A stretch of 64,000 nt of DNA from Symbiodinium natans (Eukaryota > Sar > Dinophyceae > Suessiales > Symbiodiniaceae). Both the position numbers and the translations under genes were made by a program. Under the pieces are notes generated by a model that saw nothing but the letters and a program-made list of their open reading frames with translations, was not told where the DNA came from and searched no databases. Where the stretch lies: positions 72,418-136,417 of the forward strand of contig CAJNDS010000456.1 in assembly GCA_905221605.1 (NCBI GenBank), given 5' to 3'. Of the stretch, positions 34,825 to 47,124 are shown one piece after another; the first letter of the stretch is position 1; each line of letters opens with the position of its first letter.

Positions 34825-34873
34825 GGGAGACCGGATTTCGGAGGTTTCTGAAAGCTTGAAAATCCGGTCTCCC
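34825..34873. repeat. GGGAGACCGGATTT hairpin, copy 1
   Basis: Arms of 14 bases, GGGAGACCGGATTT and AAATCCGGTCTCCC, flank a short loop containing GAGGTTTC and GAAAGCTT. Two more copies follow at 34907 and 35303. Confidence 0.9.
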
Positions 34874-34906
34874 ATATCTGAGGGGGGGGGGGGGGTTGAA
34901 ACCTAC

Positions 34907-34961
34907 GGGAGACCGGATTTGGGAGGTTTCGGAGCCTGAAAGCTTGAAAATCCGGTCTCCC
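34907..34961. repeat. GGGAGACCGGATTT hairpin, copy 2
   Basis: Same arms as copy 1, with a loop six bases longer (GGAGCC). It is preceded by AAACCTAC and followed by GTATCTGAGGGGGGGTGACTACTA, which runs into the trinucleotide array. Confidence 0.9.
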
Positions 34962-34977
34962 GTATCTGAGGGGGGGG

Positions 34978-34990
34978 TGACTACTACTAT

Positions 34991-35052
<62 letters not shown>

Positions 35053-35067
35053 TTACTACTACTACTA

Positions 35068-35140
<73 letters not shown>

Positions 35141-35143
35141 CAA

Positions 35144-35182
<39 letters not shown>

Positions 35183-35186
35183 GACG

Positions 35187-35262
<76 letters not shown>
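34978..35262 (+). repeat. (ACT)n microsatellite, about 285 bases
   Basis: A nearly pure CTA/ACT trinucleotide array with a few ATT, CCA and ACG variants. It produces poly-Thr and poly-Val frames that are not genes. It is bracketed by hairpin copies 2 and 3. Confidence 0.98.
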
Positions 35263-35266
<4 letters not shown>

Positions 35267-35302
35267 CTCAAGCTTAGGGGGGGGGGTGGGGGGGAAACCT
35301 AC

Positions 35303-35357
35303 GGGAGACCGGATTTCGGAGGTTTCGGAGCCTGAAAGCTTGAAAATCCGGTCTCCC
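35303..35357. repeat. GGGAGACCGGATTT hairpin, copy 3
   Basis: Same sequence and length as copy 2, with the same AAACCTAC on the left and GTATCTGAGGGGG...GTGACTACTACT on the right, where the trinucleotide run is only three units long. Confidence 0.9.
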
Positions 35358-35379
35358 GTATCTGAGGGGGGGGGTGACT

Positions 35380-36050
35380 ACTACTACTCACTCTGCGAGA
35401 AAACATTGTCATGCTTTGCCTGCTTTCTTGTCGTGGTTCCGTAAAGTCCTGTCATGGTTCTGTTGTGTGGTTCCTTGTCGTGGTGCGACCGTACCCTCCT
35501 GAAGCTCCAGGAATCTTAAAGAGCCAGAGCGCGGAGAATCCAGAAATCTAAGCCCGGCCAGTTCCATGTAAAGCCTTATGCAAATTCATTACGAAACGAG
35601 GCCCCAAACAAATTTTGTGATAGGTAGCCCACGGGCCGGTCAGGCTGTCTTTGGTAAGTTTGTCTGGCTACCCTCTATAGTACCAAGTTTTTTTCGGATG
35701 ATTTTTTTAAGGGTTTGTGTTTAGGGTTAAGGGCTTACGCAGTAAGGCTTGAGGCCCTGAGGGCCTTGGGCTCCAGGAATCTTAAAGGCGGGAAAGTTTC
35801 AGGCCTTGAGGTCCTAAAGGCTTGAGGCCCTGAGGGGCGGGGGAACCCCCCCCCCCCCCAGTTTGTTTGGGGGGTCGCCGCGCCACGCGTTTATAGAGGG
35901 TCCAAATTTGTTTGGGTACTAAAAGACAGTGCAAATCAACAGACAGGCAGCACAAAGGAGCAATCCAACCTTCACATCTCCAGCAGGCCAAGAGCACACA
36001 ACTGTTGCCTAGTGGAAGTAGACCTGATAGTACTACGCTGTCATCAGGCT
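35380..36050. other. No gene; repeated GGCTTGAGGCCCTGAGGG words
   Basis: GCTTACGCAGTAAGGCTTGAGGCCCTGAGGG at 34643-34673 recurs at 35731-35761, each after a GGGTT(A/G)A word, so a short segment is duplicated about 1.1 kb apart. A telomere-like GGGTTTGTGTTTAGGGTTAAGGG precedes the second copy. C-runs at 35850-35862. Confidence 0.6.
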
Positions 36051-39000
36051 GCGACCTTTGGTGCTTGTGACTTCTGAGGTCAAAAATTTTGGCAGCTGGC
36101 CAGCGACAAATGCAACGTGCTGGCTCTATGCCAACATCTCAAATCGCAAGGGCCATCCGTGGCTCATCGTTTGGAAAACTACAATAACTACAAAGAGCCT
36201 TTCTCGTTCCGAGGCCGCATTTGCCAGATTCTGCAAACAGGCCTTGGTCATGTTTGCGACAGACAGGCTATATCTGATGTTTTGCAACATTTAGCAACCT
36301 TAGCTAGCATGAAGAAGGAGGTTGCAAGTTCGCATGCTGCAACACGGTGACCTGTTTGACACTTTGGTTCTCGTGGTTTTGGTTTGAAGCTCGCAAGTTC
36401 AAGCATGTTCCATTAGCCTGAGGGCGTTGCCGGGTTGCGATTGAAAGAAGCAAGGTGACTTGAGCCAAGTGTGCGTGATGAACCTAGAATCCTGAAGCTA
36501 AATGCGATGGTTCTCCAAGAGTCAAAAGCCTCTACAGAATGTTGCACAGCAAGGTAAAATTCCTGAGCCCCACGGCCCCAGAATGTACAAACTAAGCTGT
36601 GATGGTTGAAGCATGGACTCCCTGAGAGGGATTTCAACTTTTGTGTGCCTCCGCCTTGTAGCGCTGCACACTTCCATGATCATCACAAAACAAGCCTCCC
36701 TGTCCCGTGGCAGTCGGCAGGCATTTTGCAGAACAAGAGCGTGTCGTGGGACAGGCGGTGGATCGAAGCCGTGCGGCGCTCAGCCACTATAGCGAGTTGG
36801 CATATGGCTGGCACGTGAGCAGCGTGCATGTCATTGGTTGGGGCATCTCCACACGTTCTGAAGTAAGCTCTGGGCACGGCCATTCGGTTGCGGAATGTGG
36901 GCTCCGCCAATTCGGATGTTGGTGGCGGGGGCCGAGGGCCGAGGGCTTTGACTTGGCCTGCAAAATCCCACAACATTTAGCACCTGATCGACAAATTGTT
37001 GACTATTGACAATGGTAGGCCTGGTAGGCACCTACCAATCCAGCATGCCGCAATAGCTGCGGGCTACTTTGTTTAATAGCACGCCCATCTGCTGCAACCC
37101 TGCGAATCCCTGCAGAAGCAGGCTCAGAGTGAAATAGTGCAAAAGCTGACGTCGCCGTTTCAGGCCACTTTCTCAACCGTCCGGCAAACAGATGGTGCGA
37201 CGCTCGCTCAAGTTTTCTGTTGACGGGAAGGAAACAGTAAGACTGGCCAGCTGCCCAGGTACAAGCCTCTCAGCAACTCAGACGTTGCCAAGTTTGCAGA
37301 TGCATACACCAAGGACAGGGCAGAAGTCAGAGCATTTGTCAGGTTCTGGAGATGTGCGTGATTTGGGAAACCAAGTCCCTTCCTTGATGAGCATGCTTGC
37401 CCATTGCATCCCATTGTCATACAAGATTGCCAGTACCTTCAGATGTGATTCTGTCTTTGCAAGCGCTGTCAGAAGAACTTTGGAATGCCAGGCATTTGGT
37501 GTTGGCCTGTATGCCAAAGGGTGAGAGCCGTGGCATGCGGTTAGCATATCAGATTGTGTTCTTGCTGGTAGCAGCTGGTAGGGCATGTTTCACAGTTTCA
37601 CCGGACCGTGTCAGTCTTGTGTAACACAGACTCACGGCCGTGTCAAGTTCCGAGCTGCCCAAGCTTGTTTATCCTGCAGCGTGCGTACTAGGGCAAGTGA
37701 GGGGCAGATGATTGGATAATGGAAGCAGAGCCTACGAAGTCTCCATTCTCCTAGCACATTTCTATGCCTTTCTTTTTGCATTCTTTCGTCACGTAGGAAA
37801 ATGCTCGTCGGCGTATGGGACCAAGCTAACGAGACATTTTCCCAGCTGGCATGTATGGAGAAGGCACTTGACAAATTGCAACTTGACTGAATTGCCTTGA
37901 TTGCATTGGCACTTTGCTGATATCGAGTGGGAATACCTGGGGCATCTGGGGCACTACTCTACGTCAGGCCCACCGAAGACAGATTCACGCCAGTTTCGAT
38001 GTCCTCGCATTTTGGTTTTGTGCCACCTTGGGGCTTGGAGCTTCAAATCTTGGTTGTCTACACGGCTTCCACGTAAAAGAAGCACAGGATGACACGGAGG
38101 AGGTTCAAGATTTTGCAGACCGTGCCGCCTTGCTGTCCGCCTTGCTGTGCAAGCAAGGTATGGCAAGCTGAAGCATGAGGCCATAAAGCAAGTGCCTTAC
38201 AAGCGCGCTGTTGACATGTGCAGAAAGTCTGTGGCACCAGTTCAATCACTGAGGATAAAGAGGCAAGCCAAAGCAGTTGCCGAGCTTGAAACGCCTTTCG
38301 ATTCTTGGCAGCACATTCGTCGCACGAAACATCAAGTACGGATGGCTCGAGTCTCTGCCCTTTGGTCGTTTGGGTTCTTTGCAGCTGCTAGGCCCTGCGG
38401 TCCTTCGGGTAGCCAGCGGAAAATCAAGATATGAAGCCAATCTCCTTGTTTTGCTCGATCTTAGTTAATCTGCCTCGGCCGGCTCAACACGTGGATCATG
38501 GGGCCGTTCCAAGCTGACCACATCTGACCACACACAACATGCTACAATCAACCCATCGCTCATCAACTTCCATTCTCAAAGTCTTGTTCAGAGTTTCCCA
38601 CCATGGGGAGTCCTGCTTGGCCTTGTGCTTGAAGCGTGCTGCTGTCTGCTGCACGACGAAACAGCCAAGTGGAGGGCAAACTGTCGAAGGAGTTTTTTGC
38701 GAAGCCACAAGGGATAGTGCCAAACGCATGGCTCCCATGCGCTTTCATGCTCTCTCCATGTCTCGCTCGCTCGCGCTCTCTCTATCTCTCTCTCTCTCCC
38801 TCTGTCTTTTTCTCTCTTCCTCCATTTGTCTCAGGCCAGTGACCAGGTCAAAAAATGCAGGCCAACTCGGCGCATGCCTCTTCAAGGCTTCAAGATGTTT
38901 CAAGAATGTCCAAGAGCAAGGGCGAACTTCCCAGAACTTCGTAGAACTTCTCGGGCTGGCTGGCTCCATTTTTGTCACGAGACAAGCTACCAGTAGAGCA

Positions 39001-41460
39001 TTTCAGGGCTAAGGGGGACAGAGTTGCGCAATGCATCACAAAGCCAACACGAAAGCTGCTTACCTGTCTCCGCCTGTCGGCCCATTGAGCCTAGTAGGCC
39101 CTTGGATTTCGGGCTTGGCCCGCCGGGCAGAATTTTTCGGTATTCATTTCTGCATTCAAGGAGCATAGAGAGATATTAAGAGCATCAGCCGAAGACTCGT
39201 GTCGGGTGTTTGCAAGGAGCGCAATCTGCGAGAGGCAGGGTTGACTACTGACATTGCCCTCGCATCGCACTCGTCAGAACATGTCCGGTACTACAGCATG
39301 AACCTTTCAGGTTGGAAGGTACTCCATGTGTGCCACAATGCTCATGTGCATTGCTTTGCAAGCCTGGCTTCCGCATGCAGTAGGTCGCTGAGTGCAAAGG
39401 CACAAGTAGCTTGCAAGTTGCTGATAGCCTTCAGATGCCCTAGGCCGGAAAAGCAACATTGACTGTACGTCACTCTAGCATAAAACCCATGCGGCATCTG
39501 GGAAACCAACATGTTTAGGGCATGGTCAGTAGAATGGTATGGTGATCAAGTTGGCGCGAGATGTTGACAAACATCCAGCGCATCGATGCTTGTACATCTC
39601 GCGAGGCGACATCAAACAAAAGATGGGGGTGCCCGAACAGCGTGCGGAGCGTACATTCCATGAGCAGTGTACTTTGTTTAAAGGTTCTTGCTACAACATG
39701 CTGCAACTGTCGTGCGGCCAAGGTCTTGCATGAACTTGCCATTGATTCGCAGACATACAAGTGTCGGCAGAGCCAACCTCGTGGTTCCGCTTTGTCTGCA
39801 GATGCGGTGGTGGCATGTCATGTTGGTTTGTTCTGTGCCGTTGTGAGGAAAATAATGTCCCGCTGCTTCGAAAATCTGAACGGGAATCAAGACAAGCCGG
39901 GACTCCAGATGTTTGGCAACGAAACATGTATGCCCTCGTCCGCAAACCCCTAAACGGTCCATCATGGCACGCAAAGGTGGCGGCGAATCTTGAAGACTTT
40001 GATCTTGTACTTGGCTCAGGAACAGCGAACAGCTCCAGCTTGGAAATCTGATGTCAAACGGGCCTAGTGCTCTTCTAGTGCCCTTCGGAGTCTGCAAGGC
40101 TAGAGTATTTGGTGAAGAACGCCGGGGACAACATTGCCGATGAGCTGCGGCCAACTCAGACAAGAACCTTGTGCTCCGACTAAACATGCAGGTCTGCTGT
40201 CGGATGGCATCAGCAACATGAAACCCGTGGTTCAGGCGTGGAGAACAATTGACCTTTCGTCGCCTTGCCAACTTCCAGTGCAAGGACGAAGGCCAGGATC
40301 GAGGCAGGACATGGACAACTCTGGGCAGCAGACCTTGCAGAGTAGACTCTGGCCTGAACCGGGCAGTGCCACTGTTGCGGAGGCAGTGGCGTGCGAGAGA
40401 AGGCTGTGACACTGTGACATACTGTGAGCCATGACGGTCATGACAGTACAAGCTTACCCTTCAACGAGGGGTTTCAGTTCAGGCCGAAGCACTGGTCAAA
40501 CTTCTCAACGACAAGGCAATTGCTCTGCATCCTGGTGTCACACTGTTCTCATCAACTTTTGCAGGACCTCTTGAAGCTAGAGCGAGAGCAGGCCCAGTAC
40601 GAACTCCTGTCAAAACTTAAGTACCAAGGTGACGCTGTTTTTGTTGCCGCAGGCTAAGCTGCACCACACCAAACTGACTGGTGGTGGACCGACAGCTATC
40701 GTGGGTGGCCAGTTCCTGAGGTGAGGCAACCGATGTCCGAGGCATTGCAAGTTTCCACCCAGGTCGGGGCAGCCAATCGACCACTACAAATTCGTCTGTC
40801 AGCTCGGTCCTGGGGGATGCCTTGAACGAGCTCGACCCCTAAGCAGCTTCGAGCCATGCTTCTCCAATCTCAGGGACCTGCGTGCTGTGCGCTGATGTGC
40901 TTCCTGTGGTTTTGCAGGCTCAGACCGGGAAACGACTCCCGCACCTTGTCAGCTTCTCAAGCTGCAGAGCTGGAGCGGCGCTTCAACAGGCACGCTGCCG
41001 AGTCCTTTCTGCTTCTGCGCCATGTGCGGAAAAGGGCAGGAAAACCGCACTGGCCACAAGACGAATTTACATCTACATGCTGCATACGTAATTGATAATC
41101 CTCAAGATTGTGTGTGCACTGACAGGGCACTGTGGGTATCTTGTGTGAGCTCAGGGCTGCGGGGCATCGCGGAGCATCGTGGAGCATCTGATAGCATCTG
41201 TGGTGACGGGTTTGTGTTCTCTTCAGGGCTGGGCACTTAGACTAGAACACATGCGACATAGTGTCCCGTGTCACCACAGGCACTCCTTCCCCAGTTCGCA
41301 TGCCTAGTGCCACTGCTTTGAATGCTTGCTTGCAACGCGAACGGCAGAGAACGGCGCATTTTGTTGTACAGAGCGCAGGCTAAAAGAAGAGCAGCTTGCT
41401 GAAAGAGCTGCGCGTGAGCGTGGCTACAAGACAGAGGCCATCGACAGTTCACAAGCTTCG
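36050..41460 (+). other. Scattered + strand coding-like pieces; split or decayed gene of unknown kind
   Basis: Several + segments have protein-like composition, often next to AG or GT sites, but are separated by stops and shifts. Examples are 36117-36300 (L-E-N-Y-N-N-Y-K-E-P-F-S-F-R-G-R), 37250-37350 (S-N-S-D-V-A-K-F-A-D-A-Y-T-K-D), 38160-38360 (K-L-K-H-E-A-I-K-Q-V-P-Y-K-R-A), 39539-39733 and 39850-40050 (W-H-A-K-V-A-A-N-L-E-D-F-D-L-V-L). Another is 40563-40630 (D-L-L-K-L-E-R-E-Q-A-Q-Y-E-L-L). I recognise no family and could not close exon phases. It may be one multi-exon gene, several, or a pseudogene. Confidence 0.3.
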
Positions 41461-42590
41461 TTTTCTGCTTGTGTGTTGTAAGGTTGTATGTTGAGACTGC
41501 ATCTCTCAGAAGCCAATTATGCCAATTTCTATGACATGGCTAGGGACGCGCTACGTCAGATGAAGCAGTTGGGCGTGCGGAGGCATGACCTGCAAAGTGC
41601 AAGATGGTACCAGTGTGTACCAGTAGTTCAGGTGCATGATGCCATCCAGTAGGCATTCCCTGTCCATACTAGCTAAGAAGTGAATCTCGAACGCGGAATC
41701 GTTTGTACTTTACGTACCTTTGCGACTCCTGAACAGCAAGTAGAACAGCAAGAGCCGCTTGAGCACGCTGAAGCCTCTCACGCTCCTTCGTGCTTGTCTA
41801 GTTCCGCTTAGCTGAGCTCAATGCAGCAACGTGGCAATTAAAGATTTGCAGCCAGCTTCTTGCAGTCGGGACTGAGGAGTGACAATGCGTTCTCTACTGC
41901 AGGGTTCAATGCACGCTCACAGGCAGCAAGGCCACCAAAGGGTTCCAAGAAGCGTCATACAATACGTCGAAACATGCAGACAACGACCATCATGAAGGAT
42001 CTTGGTTGCTGTGTTTCCTGTATCTTGTTGCCGTGCTTCTGCGTGTCCACGCATTTAGTCTTGAAACATCAAAGGCCACGCCTTGACAGAACCTCGACAC
42101 CTCTCAAGACGACACTTTTTTTCACCGGCCACTCGGTCACAAAACCCTCCAAAGCCGGCCAAGACTCCAAAGGAGCGTCATTCTTCCGCTCAGCCGGACA
42201 TGACATGTCCTCCTACTCATCATTGACAAACATCAAATCGGCATGTGCATGTACTTCAAGCATTCTTGGCTGCTTCGCATGCGCCACAGAAAGTCAAAAA
42301 GCAAGCCGCCTAAACTTTCGAACCTTGTTTTCAACGACTGACCTGTCAATCTCGACCATGCTCGTCGCCCTTTGCCACTTTGCTTTCTTTGCGCATGTTT
42401 GCGACATGGCGGACACATTGGCATGCTGAAAAGTTCGCGCGGTCACCACAATGATGAGGAGCTGTGAACTGTCTTGTGAAAATATATGCCACTGCAGGCA
42501 CGATGGGCATCCGGTTATACGGCCAGGCATCATCGTGTGGCCGGCAACGGCGCGTGGATCAAGCCTGCGCTCCAACAGATGTAAACGGCG
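41461..42590 (-). other. No firm gene; minus-strand coding-like pieces
   Basis: On the minus strand around 42210-42070 an ATG frame reads R-K-N-D-A-P-L-E-S-W-P-A-L-E-G-F and continues to a stop after R-R-G-L. The same frame resumes with F-K-T-K-C-V-D-T-Q-K-H-G-N. The + frame 41860-42429 across the same bases is Ser/Cys-rich and less convincing. No family is recognised. Confidence 0.25.
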
Positions 42591-42593
42591 GTT

Positions 42594-42790
42594 ATTTGTT
42601 TTTCTAGGTGTGGCGTTTCTTTTTCCTAGGTGCCCCCCTGGTCCCCTGGTTCTGCGGTTTGGTTTCTAGGTGTGGCGGGCCCCCTTGGTCCCGTGATCCC
42701 TTCATCCCCTGGTTTTGCGGTCTGTTTTTTCCTGGGTGTGGCCGGACACTTTTTTCCTAGGTGTCGCGGGCCATCTTATTTCGAATCCTC
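42594..42790 (+). repeat. CTAGGTGTGGCGGG array, left arm
   Basis: CTAGGTGTGGC-type units, some followed by GGGCCCCCTTGG or TTTCTTTTTC, repeat about five times. They are the reverse complement of the CCCGCCACACCTAGG array at 43206-43590, so the two arrays form an inverted pair about 0.4 kb apart. Confidence 0.8.
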
Positions 42791-42796
42791 TCCGAA

Positions 42797-43205
42797 CCAA
42801 TCATGCAAGCACAATGTTTGCAAATGGGGAGCGGGGCCTGCGCCCCGAACCCCCGTGCTTATTTTCGCCGTGCAAGCTTGCATGAAGCATCAACTTGCCA
42901 TGAAGCAAACTCATAATCAAACTCATGTGAACTCTTTTCAACCTGTCATTGTAAGCACCCAGTTTGCAACACCCCCGTCTATTTCGAATCCATCCGTGTT
43001 TGTAAATGGGAGGGGGCTGCGCCCCCCGCCACCCCCTAACCCCCCGCTTATTTTCGCCGTGCAAGCTTGCGCTGGGCAACATGTTGCCTTGAAAAGAGCT
43101 TGTTCCAAAGCCCATCTGAGTTCTTGTCATTGTAGGCACCCAGTTTGCAAACAGGGGGGGCGGGGGGTTCCATTCAAAGCCCGTCAAAGCACCGTGTTTG
43201 CAAAT
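42797..43205 (+). repeat. Three dispersed GCAAGCTTGC/G-tract units inside the inverted pair
   Basis: Units at about 42800-42890, 43000-43080 and 43137-43205 carry TTTGCAAATGGGG, GGGCTGCGCCCC, CCCCGCTTATTTTCGCCG and TGCAAGCTTGC. They belong to the family tandemly arrayed at 33746-34490, here with a TATTTTCGCC spacer. Confidence 0.7.
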
Positions 43206-43590
43206 GAGGGGGTCCCGCCACACCTAGGAGAGAAACGGGGTCCTGCCACACCTGGAGAGAAAGAAAAGTCCCGCCACACCAAGGAAATCAAAAAGGTCCC
43301 GCCACACCTAGCAAGAAAGTGCCCCTTCCACACCTAGGAAACAATGGCCCGCCACACCTGGGAGAAAAGAAAGGTCCAGCCGCACCTAGGAAAAGACAAA
43401 AAGGTCCGCCACACCTAGAAAATAAAGGGTCCCGACACACGTAGGAGGAAAAACAAGGGACCCGGACACCTACAAAAGGGAACCCCTCCCCCCCGCACAC
43501 CTAGGAACAAAGGGCCCCGCCACACCTAGGAAAGAGAGGGCCCTGCCGCGCCTGGAGAAAAAGGGCCCCGCCACCCAAAGAAGGAGGGAT
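43206..43590 (+). repeat. CCCGCCACACCTAGG array, right arm (about 13 units of ~28-32 bases)
   Basis: Units read CCCGCCACACCTAGGAAAGAAA with single-base changes and A-rich spacers of varying length. Orientation is opposite to the left arm at 42594-42790. Confidence 0.9.
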
Positions 43591-46560
43591 CCATGTCGAG
43601 ATCTTGTCTTGATGTTCGAAAATTCCCGAGAGTTGGGGTGATGCACTTGGATGCACTTGTAGCTAGCTGTCGAAAGGCAGCTTTCCGTGACCATCGTGAT
43701 GCTAGCACCTGAATGTGCTTTGTTGACTCGGTGACCTCAAGAAGAAAAAGTGTCTGGATGGGCCACAAGCTCAGCAACTCAAACGAGCAGGTACTGTACG
43801 TTACTGCGCCCTGTCTTTGCCACATTTGCACACTATGTTTTTGGCTGGCCGGCCCTTGCTGTGCGACACACATCACCGTCGAGATGCAAGATGCGTTGCC
43901 AGTGGGGTCCGGGTCGGAAGCAGGTCCTGAACAAGGCAACGATGGGCGATCCCATGGATCGAGAATTGCGCATTAAAGAGGAGATCATGTGGCATGAGCG
44001 ACTATAGCAGTAGGGAACAGCGAAAGGGAATGAGTCGGAATGACTGTAGACGAGCTTTGAAATGTATTGAAATGCTTTGAACGAGGCCGAAGATGGGCCA
44101 CCGGATGGCCCGCGAGAAGACCGATTTGGTTTATTCGACCCGCGCTTCGCGCCACAGGACCCCTCCTTTGCTCAGCCTTACTCTCCTTTGTTCTCCCCGT
44201 TTGGTGGTGGTTTTGCTGTTTGCTCTGTGTGGGGAAAGCAGTAGAACTGCGACCAAGTCATTGTTGCAGAAGGTTTTGCTAAGTAGGGCGTGGCAAAGGA
44301 GGGCGACTCCGATTCTGATGGTAGCGCGGCTCCTACAGACCTACAGTACGCAACCCCTAAGCTGTACTCACATAAGCTTGTGCACATGAGGTCCAGTCAG
44401 GCCTTCGAATCGTCAGGCAAAGAGCCATGGCAATGCAGAAGAAGCTTTATCTGCAGAGGCCATTATAAGCCCACCTGAAAGTTTTTTGGCCAGGCCGCAC
44501 CGGATGTTGATTTATTGGACCTGGACATGGAAGCTGATGCAAGGCCTTTGCTGCACGTCGCATAGCAATCAGTGCACTGAGGTCTTGTTCGTGTAGTTTG
44601 TCAGTTTGAAACCCATGATCCTTCGTATAGTTACCCATTTGTAGTTGTTCCCCCTTGCTACTGTAGCGATAGGGACTCTCAGACATGTACGGTTTAAGGC
44701 TTTGGGCCTTGCATAACTCGTTTTGCCAATTTTGCCAGCCTTGGAACGCTGCCTTGAAAGAGCTTGAAGCTTCAAAGGCCACCTCTTTCCATGCCTGCAA
44801 GTGATACCATCTTGGAGGACAACTTGAGCGGAAGCGACTAAGAGATCGATCGCTCCCTGTGTGCACTTTGCAGGACAACTCCAGGGCCAGCGCAACTCCA
44901 GCCCTGCCCTCACTTTGGTGTTTTGTGCGGTGCTGTGCGGCTGCCTGGTCACAGCAAGGGCCGTATCTATACACCGGGAAAGCCGACCGGCTTCGATTCT
45001 GAAGCGGTTATCGTAGATGCGTTCGGCAAAGCACGTAGCAAGGGCATCGCAAAGCTTCAAGACGCTAGAAGCGTTAGGACTTCAGGGCTCCAGAGGAAGT
45101 GCAATCACAGAAGGTGTTGTTCGGCTGCTTCCCGTCTGCAAAGAAGAGACTCTCCCGCTGACACAGTAAGATTCTCGCCTTGTGTATATATGGCTTAATC
45201 ATGTTTAATCAGATTGTTCAGGACTGGGCCAGCTTCACGGCGGCGCAGACCCCTTGCATCTGAGCTGAGATCAAATGTGAGATTGCTTGTCTCAGCATAT
45301 GCCTCACTAGGCAGGCCTAGCCCATGGTATGCTAACAGCCGCCCTCAGCATTGTCCAGCCCTGGGCTCTAAAGAGGGACATCCGTTGCCCTAGAAGCTCA
45401 GCTAATCCAGTCATATCGGGCCGGATGGGCCCAGATATGCCCAGATGAACAAAAAGTGGCACAGCAGCCCACAGTGCAGCGCGACCATACCTTGCGATAC
45501 TGAGTTTGCGAAGAAGCTCCGGCTGCAGAACGTGGAGTGGACATGGCGAGTCTCATGGACCGCGGGGCAGTGCTTTTGTCAACACATACTGAAAGGGCAT
45601 CAAGCAGAATTAGCGCATGTCAGCTTTTCGCTCCTCATACACCCTCCTGGGCATTGATGGCTGCCTGTTGATGCGAGGGTATCTGCAAGCCACTCTTGCC
45701 CCAAACACAATCACATCGCATACACTGTGCATCACTCACACTATGCACTTGCGCTTTCGTTCACTCGCCTTGATTATCTCACGCAGTGGGGAGAACATTG
45801 ACACGTGGCCATCCGGTCTTTTGAGCTTGGGGTATTGTCCGGGCATTTGTGGGATTCATGTGGCCGGGCTTGAAGTGGAGGCGCTGGAGGCGCAAGTCCG
45901 TGCTGCTATTCGACGCCGCCCATGCTCCAGTGGTCTCATCTGGTTGTGTTTTGATCACGGCACGGCGGCACATGGCCTGCTGCGCTCCAACGGCAGACTG
46001 GCTCAACCAGTTGTGAGCCCGGCGGGCTTCGGGAAGGTTGCCTTTAAGCAAGCTGCAACGATTTGCAGCGAAACGGTCGCTATCTGCTTGTCCATGTAGG
46101 ACCTCACTAGCTCCACACCCACACCGTCTGCACCGTCTGCCTCGCCTTTGATTCCAAGCTGCATGGCTGCACCACCACGAGGTGAGAACGCCAATGAAAG
46201 CATGTGCCGACCGTTTCTGCCTCCGTACATATCGGTTTGCCAAGCGCAAGATGAAAGGCAAAGTCGGAAGTCGTCTCATTGCGGCTGTACCGTCCGAAAT
46301 TCGGACGGATTTAAAATTCACGAGGTTGCGTTAGTATAGGCTGGGTGGCCACGGGTCGAGGTCTGTTTTGCAGAGAGCTGGCTGCCTCTGCCTGGGCACA
46401 GGCGAAGACAAAGTTCTGTGTCCAGCAGAATTTCGTCAGCCTGGTAGACCAGCTTGTTTAGCAAGGCCTGCCTCAGGATGGTAAAGAAAGAATGTTATTG
46501 ATCATGACGGAACTATATTTTTGGAGGCAGAGTGACATGGAGACCAGAGAGGGCGATCTC
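43591..46560. other. No firm gene; minus-strand coding-like pieces at 44450-44800 and 46003-46230
   Basis: The minus frame 44974-44447 contains W-K-E-V-A-F-E-A-S-S-S-F-K-A-A-F and goes on to Q-T-D-K-L-H-E-Q-D-L-S-A-L-I-A-M-R-R, which is protein-like. The minus frame 46230-46003 reads M-Q-L-G-I-K-G-E-A-D-G-A-D and S-Y-M-D-K-Q-I-A-T-V-S-L-Q. Neither matches a family I know, and no phase-consistent splicing was found. Confidence 0.3.
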
Positions 46561-46652
46561 AATGGACTTTTGCATTCCTGACAATGTGGTTGGCATGTCT
46601 TGCAAAAAGGCTCACACAGGCGAGGATTCCCCCAGCGTGTGACCGGAATAGA

Positions 46653-47037
46653 ATGTTACAGAATGTTGCCTTAGTGCTGGTGCTGCTGTGCTCTCCCGTC
46701 CTTTTGCTCCTTTCACTGCCCAAATGCTGCACAAGCCCAGGTTTCACAGAAACTGGTTCTGCATCCGCACCGGATCCATTTGAAGGCATTGAGTTCAAGT
46801 CAGCTGTAGCCAGCCAGGGTCTCAGACCTCAGAGAAGCGTTTGCTGTGAATTGCTGTGGCTGTATAAGATGTAAGGATGAATATGCAAGCTCGGTCCCGG
46901 CACGCGGTGACAATGACGTTTGGCCCGAGTACTACGCCGAGTACCGGCAAAGCCCAAGCCCAGCCCACAGCCCCAGCCCGCCACCGGCAGCTCCAAAGCT
47001 CCAAAGCACAATATTAAGCATCTTTTTTTGTATATAA
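46653..47037 (+). CDS. Possible small secreted or membrane protein, two exons
   Basis: The ATG at 46653 opens a strong hydrophobic signal or anchor (V-A-L-V-L-V-L-L-C-S-P-V-L-L-L-L-S-L-P) followed by C-C-T-S-P-G-F-T. If a 34-base GT...AG segment (46799-46832) is removed, the frame continues E-F-K-E-A-F-A-V-N-C-C-G-C-I-R-C-K-D-E and then V-W-P-E-Y-Y-A-E-Y-R, and then a Pro/Ser tail, to a stop at 47037. An intron of 34 bases would be very short, so this join is uncertain; without it the frame stops at 46874. The product is unknown. The Cys-rich CC-C-C pattern after a signal peptide suggests an extracellular domain. Confidence 0.35.
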
Positions 47038-47039
47038 AT

Positions 47040-47090
47040 ATATACACATGTACAAACATATCTAGATATGTGTAGAATGTGTATAAATGA

Positions 47091-47124
<34 letters not shown>

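Noticed and set aside
34325..35444. Poly-Thr (+) and poly-Val (-) ORFs
   Set aside because: They are translations of the (ACT)n microsatellite and flanking G-runs.
36459..36468. CTTGAGCCAA as a minus-strand spliced-leader relic
   Set aside because: Only ten bases match; the CCAAAATGG part of the leader complement is absent and no gene follows it on the minus strand.
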